A DNA stretch of 10,707 nt from DASXTK01 sp036505485 (GCA_036505485.1 DASXTK010000092.1:1-10707), one strand, 5' to 3'; positions 1 through 6,778 are shown, counted from the first letter of the stretch. The notes: generated by a model not told the origin, from the letters alone. Numbers and translations are program-made.

Positions 1-1
1 C

Positions 2-88
2 CTCACCTTCGGCGGCGGGGTCAACGAGATCCAACGTGACCTCATCGCCCTGTTCGGCCTGGGTCTGCCCCGCGTGCCAAGGACCTGA
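2..88 (+). CDS. acyl-CoA dehydrogenase, C-terminal fragment (5' end outside window)
   Basis: Only the last 28 residues and the TGA stop are visible. They contain GGGVNEIQRDLIA followed by GLGLPR, the typical C-terminal FAD-contact segment of acyl-CoA dehydrogenases (usual form GGTNEIQRxIIAxxxLGLPR). In medium-chain ACADs this segment carries the catalytic Glu in the form YEGTxxIQ; here that position is Gly, as in ACADs whose catalytic base lies on an earlier helix, which is outside this window. The stop lies 5 bases before the ATG of the next ACAD, so the two are almost certainly co-translated and may form one heteromeric enzyme. The family call rests on the motif alone; substrate cannot be inferred. 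Confidence 0.8.
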   Translation, partial: LTFGGGVNEIQRDLIALFGLGLPRVPRT

Positions 89-93
89 CGGAC

Positions 94-1212
94 ATGGACT
101 TCACACTCGACGACGAACAGCAGGCCATCTCCGAGCTGGCCGACCGGATCCTGGCCGAGCAGTGCCCGGTCGAGACCTTGCGGACCCTGGAGGCCGGACC
201 GGCCGATCAGCGCCTGGCCGCCGACGCCTGGGCCGCCCTGGCCGGAGCGGACCTGCTGGGGTTGGCCCTGGACGAGGACCACGGGGGCAGCGGGCTCGAC
301 CTGATCGCCGCAGGCATGGTGGCCCAGCAGGTGGGACGGCACGTGACGCTGGTCCCGTACTGGTCCTCGACCGCAGCTGCGCTCACCATCGCCCGCTGGG
401 GGAGTGACGAGATCCGGGCGCGCTGGTTGCCGGGAGCGCTGGACGGCACCGCCCCGCTGGCCGTGGCTCTCTGGAACGCCCCGGGCACCGAAGGGTTGAC
501 CGCCGTGGCCGACGCCGACGCCGATGGCTGGAGGCTGACCGGCACGGCGACACCGGTTCCGTGGGCCGGCCAGGCCAAGGCACTGGTGGTGACCGCCCAG
601 TTCGAGGCGGGCGGAAGCGGCGTGTTCGTGGTCGACACCGACTTGCCGGGCCTGAAGTTCGTCGACGAGACGGTCATCACCAACGAGCCCAACCAGACGG
701 TCCACTTCTCCGACGTCCGGCTCACCGGCGTCGACCAGCTAGGCGACGAGACCGTGGCCAGCTGGCTGGCCCAACGCAGCGCCGCCCTGCTGTGCCTGAC
801 CGCCCTGGGCGTCTGCGAGGAGGCCCTGGCCCTCACCGCCCGCCACGTGACCGAGCGCCATCAGTTCGGCTCGCCCATCGGCACCTTCCAGGCCGTGGGC
901 CACCGCTGCGCCGACTCCTACATCGACACCGAGGCCATCCGGCTCACCGCCCTTCAGGCCATCTGGCAGCTCGACGCCGGCTGGGACGCCAGCGACGCTT
1001 TGGCGGTGGCCACCTTCTGGGCCACCGAAGGCGGCCAACGGGTCGTGCACGCGGCCCAGCATCTCCACGGCGGCATCGGGATGGACACCGACTACCCGCT
1101 GCACCGCTACTTCCGCTGGGCCAAGTGGACCGAATCGCTGCTCGGCGGTACCAACGGGGCGCTGTTGCGCCTGGGCAGATCGCTCGCCGCCGGTGCGGCA
1201 CCAACGACGTAA
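94..1212 (+). CDS. acyl-CoA dehydrogenase family protein, probable partner subunit
   Basis: A 372-residue flavoprotein of the ACAD superfamily, which performs alpha,beta-dehydrogenation of acyl-CoA thioesters. The N-terminal helical domain begins DFTLDDEQQAISELADRIL (residues 2-20). A middle beta domain spans about 120-215, with a VHFSDVRL segment at 203-210. The C-terminal helical domain contains ERHQFGSPIGTFQAV (254-268) and QHLHGGIGM (322-330), the classical FAD and dimer-contact motifs. The terminal segment LLGGTNGALLRLG (349-361) lacks the Glu found in medium-chain ACADs. Hand alignment puts Ser near 229 where isovaleryl-CoA-type enzymes place their base, so this chain may be non-catalytic. 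In mycobacterial sterol catabolism, adjacent ACAD genes encode alpha2beta2 enzymes; the 5-base gap to the upstream ACAD fits that arrangement. AAGGA at 79-83 supports the ATG start. The physiological substrate is unknown. Confidence 0.9.
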   Translation: MDFTLDDEQQAISELADRILAEQCPVETLRTLEAGPADQRLAADAWAALAGADLLGLALDEDHGGSGLDLIAAGMVAQQVGRHVTLVPYWSSTAAALTIARWGSDEIRARWLPGALDGTAPLAVALWNAPGTEGLTAVADADADGWRLTGTATPVPWAGQAKALVVTAQFEAGGSGVFVVDTDLPGLKFVDETVITNEPNQTVHFSDVRLTGVDQLGDETVASWLAQRSAALLCLTALGVCEEALALTARHVTERHQFGSPIGTFQAVGHRCADSYIDTEAIRLTALQAIWQLDAGWDASDALAVATFWATEGGQRVVHAAQHLHGGIGMDTDYPLHRYFRWAKWTESLLGGTNGALLRLGRSLAAGAAPTT

Positions 1213-1272
1213 CTTCCTGGACCAACCTTGAGGGGGACATCCGTGAACAGCAGGGGAAGAGGCGGAGCCGAC

Positions 1273-2637
1273 ATGTTCAAACGGGGGCGCGCGCTGGCGT
1301 TGGTCCTGGTCTTGGTGGCGGCGCTGGCATCGTGTTCGCGTGGCGACGAGAAGGAGACCGGTGGCGGCAGCGATGACGGCACCACCGACACGACCGGCGG
1401 CGGATCCGGCGACAGCCGCATCGCCAAGGGCGAGTTCGGCGATCTCGGCAAGGTGTGCCAGGACGGCGACCCGGCCGGCGCCTCGGACACCGGGGTGACC
1501 GACAGCGAGATCAAGATCGGCACCATCACCGACAAGACCAACCCGGCCAGCCCCGGCCTCAACGAGGAGATGTACGACACCGCGGTGGCCTTCGCCGCCT
1601 GGTGCAACGCCAACGGCGGGATCAACGGCCGCGATGTCGTCATCGAAGACCTCGACGCCAAGCTGTTCGAGTACGCCGACCGCATCGCCGAGGCCTGCTC
1701 CGGCGATGTCTTCGCCCTGGTCGGCGGGGGAGCGGTGTTCGACAACGCCGACGAGGGCGCCCGCGAGGCCTGCGGCCTGCCGAACCTGCCCGGCTTCGTC
1801 GTCACCCCCGAGGGCCGGACCGCCGGCCTGCAGGTGCAGCCGGTGCCCAACCCGGTGGGCGAGTTCCCGCTGCAGCTGTACCAGCGGGTGAAGGACCTGC
1901 ATCCCGATTCCACCAAGATGGGCATCTTCTACGTCACCTACGCCGGCGTCGACACGGTGTTCAGGCAGCTCAAGGAGACCGTCGAGTCGATCGGGTTCGA
2001 CGTCGCCTACGAGCGGGCCTACCAGCCCCTGGGCGAGCAGGGCTGGCCCAACTTCGTGCAGGAGCTGCAGGACGCCGACATCCAGACGGTCGAGCTGATC
2101 GGCGAGCCGGTCAACATGACCAACATGCTCAACGCCATGCAGGTCGCCGGGTGGTATCCCGACGTCATCACCATGCAGCCGAACATGTACGACACCAAGT
2201 TCATCGACGAGGCCAAGGCCAGCGCGGGTGGGGACATGTACCTGCGGTCGGCCTATCCGCCGTTCGACATGGCCGATGAGGAGCCGGCCCTGGCCGACTA
2301 CCTGGAGCTGATGCAGACCTACAACGAGAGCGGGAAGTACCCGGCGGCGCTGGGAGCCCAGAGCCTCTCGGCGTTCCTGCTCTTCGCCGAGTCCGCCAGC
2401 GAGTGCGGCGCGGATCTGACCCGCGACTGCCTGTTGGAGAAGGCCGCCGCCACCACCGACTGGGAGGCCGGAGGGCTGCACGCCCCGACCTCGCCGGGCA
2501 ACGAGACGGCCACGCGGTGCGGGCTGATCCTCGATTTCACCACCGACGGCTTCGTCTACGACGAGGAGGCGACGCAGCCCGACGACGGTGAGATCTACAA
2601 CTGCGACGACGCCAACATCTACAAGCTAGGCGGGTAG
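1273..2637 (+). CDS. branched-chain-amino-acid-type ABC transporter substrate-binding lipoprotein
   Basis: A 454-residue extracytoplasmic ligand-binding protein of the HAAT/Liv class (periplasmic-binding-protein type I fold). From the ATG it has a textbook lipoprotein signal: FKRGR, a hydrophobic stretch at about 7-19, then lipobox LASC with lipidated Cys21. A flexible Gly/Ser/Thr/Asp linker (about 22-50) tethers the binding domain, which opens with GVTDSEIKIGTITD (74-87), typical of this family. The mature part holds eight more Cys (62, 111, 142, 167, 378, 386, 416, 444), an even number compatible with disulfides. In-frame upstream starts exist (GTG 1243 with GAGGGGG at 1230-1236; TTG 1228). 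ATG 1273 was preferred because it gives a normal 20-residue signal peptide and avoids the AGG, GGA and AGA codons before it. It ends directly against the permease ATG. The ligand could be an amino acid, an amide or an aromatic or aliphatic acid; the family is broad. Confidence 0.9.
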   Translation: MFKRGRALALVLVLVAALASCSRGDEKETGGGSDDGTTDTTGGGSGDSRIAKGEFGDLGKVCQDGDPAGASDTGVTDSEIKIGTITDKTNPASPGLNEEMYDTAVAFAAWCNANGGINGRDVVIEDLDAKLFEYADRIAEACSGDVFALVGGGAVFDNADEGAREACGLPNLPGFVVTPEGRTAGLQVQPVPNPVGEFPLQLYQRVKDLHPDSTKMGIFYVTYAGVDTVFRQLKETVESIGFDVAYERAYQPLGEQGWPNFVQELQDADIQTVELIGEPVNMTNMLNAMQVAGWYPDVITMQPNMYDTKFIDEAKASAGGDMYLRSAYPPFDMADEEPALADYLELMQTYNESGKYPAALGAQSLSAFLLFAESASECGADLTRDCLLEKAAATTDWEAGGLHAPTSPGNETATRCGLILDFTTDGFVYDEEATQPDDGEIYNCDDANIYKLGG

Positions 2638-4800
2638 ATGGAGGCGTTCGTCCAGGCCACGATCCTCGGTGTCGCGATCGCCTCCATCTTGGCGGTCGCG
2701 GCCACCGGGCTCGTCCTGACGTACACCACCACCGGTATCTTCAACTTCGCCCACGGTGCCATGGGCATGCTCGGGGCCTTCGCCTACTGGCAGCTCCGCT
2801 TCGACTGGGGCTGGCCCGCCCCGATCGCCCTGGTGGTGGTGCTGGGCATCCTGGCGCCGCTGTTCGGGGCGCTCATCGAGGTGGCGATCATGCGCGGGCT
2901 GACCGACGCGCCCGAGACGGTCCGGGTGGTCGTGTCGATCAGCCTCCTCGTCGCCCTGCTCGGTCTGGGTCAGTTGATCTGGGATCCGGGCAAGCCCTAT
3001 CCCGTTCGCGGCTTCTGGGGCGTCGACAAGTTCGAGGTCGCCGGGGTCGACATCTCGTTCCACCGGGCCGCAGCCATGGGCATCGCGGTGGCCTTGGCCG
3101 TCGGGCTGCGGGTGTTCCTCTACCGGACCCGGGCCGGCGTGGCCATGCGGGCCGCGGTCGACGACCGGCCGCTGTCCACCCTCAACGGCGCCCGGCCCAA
3201 CCGCTCGGCCATGCTGGCCTGGGCCATCGGGTCGTCGCTGGCCGCGCTCAGCGGGATCCTGATGGCCCCGCTGATCCAGATGTCCCACATCCCGCTCACC
3301 TTGCTCATCGTCAACGCCTACGCCGCGGCGATGATCGGACGGCTGCGCAGCCTCCCGCTGACGTTCGCCGGCGCCCTGCTCATCGGGGTGTTGGGGTCGT
3401 GGGCCATCGAGTACGTGCCGAGCCCGAGCATCCTGTGGGACAACTTCCGCCTGGCCATCCCCGCCATCGTGCTGTTCGTGGTCCTGCTGGTCCTGCGCCA
3501 GCCCCGGCCTCGAGGCCACGGACTGATGCGGACCCGGGAGATCATCCCCAGACCATCGTGGCGGGGCTCGCTGATCACCGCGAGCGCGTTCGTCGCCGCC
3601 GGGCTCTACCTGAGCCAGATCCTCACCGATACCGATGCCTTGTCCGCGGCTCGCATCCTGGCCTTGTCCATCATCGGACTCTCGCTCGTGCCCCTGGTCG
3701 GGTACGCCGGGCAGCTGTCCCTGTGCCAGATGAGCTTCGCCGGGATCGGCGCCGTGGTCATGGCCCACCAGGGCGCGGGCGGATCGGTCATCGGCCTGGT
3801 CCTGGCCACGGTGGTCACCGCCCTGGTCGGAGCGCTGGTCGCCCTGCCGGCCATCCGTCTCGGAGGCCTCTACCTGGCCCTGGCCACCGGAGCGTTCGCA
3901 GTGGTGCTCGACGAGTGGCTCTTCCGGCTGCAGCCGTTCAAGGTCGGATCCTGGGAGATCAAGCTGTTCGAGGCCAACCGGCTGTCGGTCGACCGACCCC
4001 ATCTGCTCGGAGCGACCGACACCAACGGCGGGCTGCTCATCGTGATGGCCATCACTTTCGCCCTGCTCTACCTGGCGGTGGTGACCGTACGACGGAGCAC
4101 GTTCGGTCAGCGCCTGCTGGCCATGAAGGACAGCCCGGCCGCGGCCGCCACCGTCGGCATCAACCTGACGCTGCTGAAGCTCGCGGTCTTCACCCTGTCG
4201 GCCGGGATGGCCGGCTTCGGTGGGGCACTGTATGCCGGCACTGCCGCCGGATCGGTGTCCTCCGACCAGTTCACCTTCGTCAACAGCCTGCCGTTGCTGC
4301 TCCTGGGCGTGGTCGGAGGCATCGGCACCGCGGCCGGCGCGCTGCTGGCCGGACTGCTGCTGGCCGGCATGCCCCTGCTCTTCAACGACTACTCGTGGAT
4401 GGAGGACCTCAACCGGGTACTGCCCGGAACCATGGGCATCGCGCTCGGTCGCAATCCCAACGGCATCGTCCAGGACCTGCGGGAAGGGTTCGCGCCGTTG
4501 GGCCGCGCTCCGCTGGCCTTGGCCGTCACCCTGGCCAGCACCGGGGTGGTCCTGGGCCTGCGGTGGGCCGATCTGGTGTCCGGGTTCCCCTTCGCCGGTC
4601 TGCTCATCGCCGCCGTGCTGTCCGGCGGACTGCTGCTGCGTCTCGGCGTGCTGCCGTCGGCCGATGCCGCGCCCGAGGAGCTGGCCGACGAGGACACCGA
4701 CGTCCCGCTGGAATGGCTGGGCATCGATCGTCCGTTCCACGACGACGACGTCGCCGCCCTCGATCGGGCCCTCGGGCTGGAAGGGGTTCCGGTCTCGTGA
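2638..4800 (+). CDS. fused LivH-LivM-type ABC importer permease
   Basis: A 720-residue polytopic membrane protein joining both permeases of a Liv-type importer. Residues 1-290 are LivH-like: FNFAHGAMGMLGAF at 35-48, and the coupling-loop region RTRAGVAMRAAVDD at 163-176 followed by ALSG near 203. Residues about 305-615 are LivM-like: VGYAGQLSLCQMSFAGIGA (354-372), PAIRLGGLYLALATGAFA (404-421), a second coupling loop RRSTFGQRLLAMKDSP (485-500), GMAGFGGALYAG (523-534) and ALGRNPNGIV (602-611). The two halves are about 290-300 residues each, normal for LivH and LivM. Beyond them lie two further hydrophobic segments (about 624-641 and 653-669) and an acidic soluble tail (673-720). The ATG starts immediately after the binding-protein stop, and the last bases overlap the ATPase GTG start (GTGA). 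The frame stays open through the junction, so this is a true fusion. Confidence 0.93.
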   Translation: MEAFVQATILGVAIASILAVAATGLVLTYTTTGIFNFAHGAMGMLGAFAYWQLRFDWGWPAPIALVVVLGILAPLFGALIEVAIMRGLTDAPETVRVVVSISLLVALLGLGQLIWDPGKPYPVRGFWGVDKFEVAGVDISFHRAAAMGIAVALAVGLRVFLYRTRAGVAMRAAVDDRPLSTLNGARPNRSAMLAWAIGSSLAALSGILMAPLIQMSHIPLTLLIVNAYAAAMIGRLRSLPLTFAGALLIGVLGSWAIEYVPSPSILWDNFRLAIPAIVLFVVLLVLRQPRPRGHGLMRTREIIPRPSWRGSLITASAFVAAGLYLSQILTDTDALSAARILALSIIGLSLVPLVGYAGQLSLCQMSFAGIGAVVMAHQGAGGSVIGLVLATVVTALVGALVALPAIRLGGLYLALATGAFAVVLDEWLFRLQPFKVGSWEIKLFEANRLSVDRPHLLGATDTNGGLLIVMAITFALLYLAVVTVRRSTFGQRLLAMKDSPAAAATVGINLTLLKLAVFTLSAGMAGFGGALYAGTAAGSVSSDQFTFVNSLPLLLLGVVGGIGTAAGALLAGLLLAGMPLLFNDYSWMEDLNRVLPGTMGIALGRNPNGIVQDLREGFAPLGRAPLALAVTLASTGVVLGLRWADLVSGFPFAGLLIAAVLSGGLLLRLGVLPSADAAPEELADEDTDVPLEWLGIDRPFHDDDVAALDRALGLEGVPVS

Positions 4801-5510
4801 GTCTCCTCAACGTCCGTGACGTGACCGTGCGCTTCGGCGGCAACCTGGCCCTGGACAACGTCAGCCTCACCGCCGAGGCCGGCCAGGTCACCGGGCTCAT
4901 CGGACCCAATGGCGCGGGCAAGACCACGCTGTTCAACGTGATCACCGGGCTGCAGCCACCCCAGCGAGGCGATGTCCGGCTGGGTCGCCGCGACCTGACC
5001 AAGCTGCCGCCTTACAGGCGAGCCCGGCTGGGGCTGGCCCGGACCTTCCAGCGTCTGGAGATGTTCGGGCTGCTCAGCGTGCGCGAGAACGTAGAGCTGG
5101 CGGCGGCGGTGCAGGGCAACTCTTCGCCGGCGGCCCGTGCCGACGAGCTGCTGGCCATGGTGGGGCTTAGCGCCCTGGCGTACACCCGCTCCGACGAACT
5201 GCCCACGGGCCAGGCCCGGAGGGTCGAGCTGGCCCGGGCGCTGGCCACCGAGCCCCGGGTGCTGCTGCTGGACGAACCGGCCTCGGGCCAGGACGAGCAG
5301 GAGACCGAAGAGTTCGGCGAGATGCTCGGCGGCATCGCCGCCAGCGGGGTGGCCGTGGTGCTGGTGGAGCACGACGTGCAGCTGGTCATGCGCACCTGCC
5401 AGGTGGTCCACGTGCTCGATTTCGGGTCGATGCTGGCCGTCGGCAGCCCCGACGAGATCCAGCGCAACGAAGCGGTGCTGACCGCCTATCTCGGGACGTC
5501 AGCGCCATGA
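4797..5510 (+). CDS. LivG-type ABC transporter ATP-binding protein
   Basis: A 237-residue cytoplasmic nucleotide-binding subunit that powers the importer with its LivF-type partner. Visible motifs: Walker A GPNGAGKT (36-43), Q-loop RTFQ with Gln85, a signature-region variant LPTGQARRVELARAL (135-149), Walker B LLLDEP (156-161) with catalytic Glu160, and H-loop His192 in VEHD. The segment LARTFQ followed about ten residues later by SVREN, plus the C-terminal NEAVLTAYLG, is characteristic of LivG. The signature departs from LSGGQ, as it also does in many LivG proteins. The GTG start at 4797 overlaps the permease TGA by four bases, with GGAAGGGG at 4779-4786 as a possible ribosome site. The same frame is open far upstream, but that part is out of frame with the permease and does not look like protein. 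Confidence 0.93.
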   Translation: MSLLNVRDVTVRFGGNLALDNVSLTAEAGQVTGLIGPNGAGKTTLFNVITGLQPPQRGDVRLGRRDLTKLPPYRRARLGLARTFQRLEMFGLLSVRENVELAAAVQGNSSPAARADELLAMVGLSALAYTRSDELPTGQARRVELARALATEPRVLLLDEPASGQDEQETEEFGEMLGGIAASGVAVVLVEHDVQLVMRTCQVVHVLDFGSMLAVGSPDEIQRNEAVLTAYLGTSAP

Positions 5511-6247
5511 ACACCGCGACCGCCATCACCACGATCTCCACCGTGACGCCTGCGCCGATCCTGGAGCTCCGGGGGGTCCGGTCCTGCTACGGCGCCATCG
5601 AGGTGCTCCACGGGGTCGACCTCAGCCTGCGGCCCGGTGAGGTGATGGCCGTGCTGGGTCCCAACGGCGCCGGCAAGACCACGACACTCCAGGTCCTGGC
5701 CGGGCTGCACCCGCTCACCGGCGGTGATGTCTGGCTGGCGGGGCGCCGGGTCAACGGGGCACGACCTGATGACCTGGCCCGGGTCGGTCTATGTCTCATC
5801 CCCGAGGGCCGGGGGATCTTCCCCAGCCTGACCGTCCGCGAGAACCTGCTGATGGCCACCTACCGTGGCCAGCCCATGGCCGGTGTCGAAGGGGCGACCT
5901 ACAGTCGCTTTCCCAAGCTGGCCGAGCGGCGCCGTCAGGTGGCCGGCACCCTGTCGGGCGGGGAGCAGCAGATGCTGGCCCTGGCTCGGGGCCTGTCCAC
6001 CGACCCGGCGGTGCTGGTCCTCGACGAGCTGTCGATGGGGCTGGCGCCGATCGTGGTGGAGCAGCTCTACGGCCAGGTGGCCGAGATGGCCCGCTCCGGC
6101 GTGACCGTGCTGGTGGTCGAGCAGTTCGCCCGGGTGGTCCTCGGCGCCGCCGACCGGGCCGCCATCATGCTGGGCGGCCGGGTCACCGACGTCGGCCTGC
6201 CCGACGAGATCGAATCGAAACTTTCCTCGGCGTATTTGGGTGGTTGA
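5507..6247 (+). CDS. LivF-type ABC transporter ATP-binding protein
   Basis: A 246-residue second ATPase of the importer. It shows Walker A GPNGAGKT (51-58), the LivF hallmark PEGRGIFPSLTVRENL (99-114), a canonical signature LSGGEQQ (149-155) and Walker B VLVLDE (169-174). At the H-loop position it has Gln206 within VVEQ instead of His, which is also the usual LivF residue. The ATG overlaps the preceding stop as ATGA, indicating translational coupling. This start adds a Thr/Ile-rich 17-residue lead before the first conserved strand (ILELRGV, 18-24). No better internal ATG is available, so the overlap decides the start. It is expected to form the asymmetric ATPase pair with the LivG-type protein beneath the fused permease. 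Confidence 0.93.
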   Translation: MNTATAITTISTVTPAPILELRGVRSCYGAIEVLHGVDLSLRPGEVMAVLGPNGAGKTTTLQVLAGLHPLTGGDVWLAGRRVNGARPDDLARVGLCLIPEGRGIFPSLTVRENLLMATYRGQPMAGVEGATYSRFPKLAERRRQVAGTLSGGEQQMLALARGLSTDPAVLVLDELSMGLAPIVVEQLYGQVAEMARSGVTVLVVEQFARVVLGAADRAAIMLGGRVTDVGLPDEIESKLSSAYLGG

Positions 6248-6250
6248 GTC

Positions 6251-6646
6251 ATGAACGAGAACAGCGAGCGCATCCAGCAGTTCAAGGCCGAGGTGGCCGA
6301 GATGCGGCTGCGTGATCCGGCCACGGCCCGGGACCGGCTCTTCCTCCGCCTCGGTGCGGTGGGCCTGTTGGCCGGCCCCGTCGTGGGCGTGATCGCCTAC
6401 TTCATGTCCCACGGCTCGACGAACCCGCTGCAGCAGCGGGACGCGATCGTGCTCGCCCTCATCGGCCTGACCCTGGCCGTGGTGGGAGCGGCCCTGTTCG
6501 CGGTGGCCGCCATCTCGGGGTTCCTGCGGTTCTGGCTGGCCCGCCTCTGCTACGAGCAGCAAGCCCAAGCCGACCGCCTACTGACCACCGTCACCTCCAC
6601 CACCTCCACCACCTCCAACGCCAACCCCACCCGCGTCCCCTCCTGA
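6251..6646 (+). CDS. small two-span membrane protein of unknown function, last gene of the transporter run
   Basis: A 131-residue protein that I cannot assign to a named family. Residues 1-32 form a charged, probably helical N-terminus (NSERIQQFKAEVAEMRLRD). Membrane segments are predicted at about 34-52 (VGLLAGPVVGVIAYF core) and 65-89. They are separated by a short polar loop, SHGSTNPLQQRD (53-64). A basic/aromatic segment FLRFWLARLCYEQQ (91-104) follows the second span. Positive charges flank the outside of both spans, suggesting both ends face the cytoplasm. The tail (112-131) is Thr/Ser-rich and is encoded partly by a 9-bp tandem repeat. It begins 3 bases after the LivF-type stop, so co-expression is likely and a role as an accessory subunit of the importer is plausible, but this is inference. 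Codon use matches the neighbours, so it is a real gene. Confidence 0.8.
   Translation: MNENSERIQQFKAEVAEMRLRDPATARDRLFLRLGAVGLLAGPVVGVIAYFMSHGSTNPLQQRDAIVLALIGLTLAVVGAALFAVAAISGFLRFWLARLCYEQQAQADRLLTTVTSTTSTTSNANPTRVPS
6592..6618 (+). repeat. 9-bp tandem repeat inside the small membrane protein gene
   Basis: Three consecutive copies of CACCTCCAC (the third ends in AA instead of AC). They encode the Thr/Ser-rich tail, TSTTSTTSN-like. Being a multiple of three, copy-number change would lengthen or shorten the tail without breaking the frame. Confidence 0.85.
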
Positions 6647-6655
6647 CAATCGTCG

Positions 6656-6703
6656 TTCTGTGACCTGTATGCCGCGCCAGGGCGCGGCATACAGGTCACA
6701 GAA
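6656..6703. repeat. 23-bp perfect inverted repeat (hairpin or operator) after the transporter run
   Basis: Bases 6656-6678 are the exact reverse complement of 6681-6703, with only AG (6679-6680) between them. The outer ten bases of the arms are TTCTGTGACC and GGTCACAGAA; the inner part is CTGTATGCCGCGCC and its complement. It begins 9 bases after the stop of the small membrane protein gene. As RNA it would form a very stable stem with a loop of about four bases, so it could terminate or protect the transporter mRNA, although no T-run follows. As DNA it could be a large two-fold binding site or a dispersed intergenic repeat. Existence is certain; function is not. Confidence 0.9.
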
Positions 6704-6742
6704 GCGGGAGTAGGGGTCACAGAAGCGGGAGTGGGGGCCACA
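6694..6742 (+). repeat. 21-bp tandem direct repeat, about 2.3 copies
   Basis: Copy one (6694-6714) and copy two (6715-6735) are GGTCACAGAAGCGGGAGT followed by AGG or GGG, a single-base difference. A partial third copy GGCCACA (6736-6742, one mismatch) follows. The first ten bases coincide with the right end of the 23-bp inverted repeat. The same 10-mer recurs at 6747-6756. Confidence 0.88.
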
Positions 6743-6756
6743 TCCCGGTCACAGAA
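6694..6756 (+). promoter_or_regulatory. candidate operator array of GGTCACAGAA boxes upstream of the LAL regulator
   Basis: Exact copies of GGTCACAGAA start at 6694, 6715 and 6747, and an inverted copy lies at 6656-6665. Start-to-start spacings are 21 and 32 bp, close to two and three DNA turns, so a protein bound to each would lie on the same face of the helix. If transcription begins at the regulator's ATG, the boxes centre at about -93.5, -72.5 and -40.5, distances typical for bacterial activators. The 21-bp spacing could arise simply from duplication, so regulatory function is inference. The LAL regulator encoded just downstream is the natural candidate to bind here. Confidence 0.4.
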
Positions 6757-6778
6757 AGCTGGAGGCGCCGGGGAGAAC

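Noticed and set aside
1213..1272. Separate promoter for the transporter genes in the gap after the ACAD
   Set aside because: The 60-bp gap shows only ribosome-site-like GAGGGGG and no convincing -10/-35 pair; co-transcription with the ACADs is simpler.
739..2481. 580-residue open frame on the minus strand, opposite the ACAD and binding protein
   Set aside because: It is low-complexity Gly/Val/His/Gln-rich sequence with no recognisable motif and spans two well-supported + strand genes.
2626..4740. 704-residue open frame on the minus strand, opposite the permease
   Set aside because: Its translation is rich in Gln, Gly, Asp, His and Arg with no domain motifs, as expected for an antisense shadow of a high-GC gene. 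The + strand permease has clear family motifs throughout.
3399..4796. Possible long N-terminal extension of the LivG-type ATPase
   Set aside because: The frame is open but its translation is Arg/Gly/Pro-rich nonsense overlapping the permease in another frame. The GTG at 4797 with GTGA overlap gives a normal LivG length.
6659..6700. CRP/FNR-type site (TGTGA and TCACA half-sites in the palindrome)
   Set aside because: The classical site has six bases between TGTGA and TCACA; here the halves are about 30 bases apart, so only the half-site resemblance remains.
6656..6756. CRISPR array
   Set aside because: The repeats are short, directly abutting at 21 bp with no unique spacers of regular length, and no cas genes are present.
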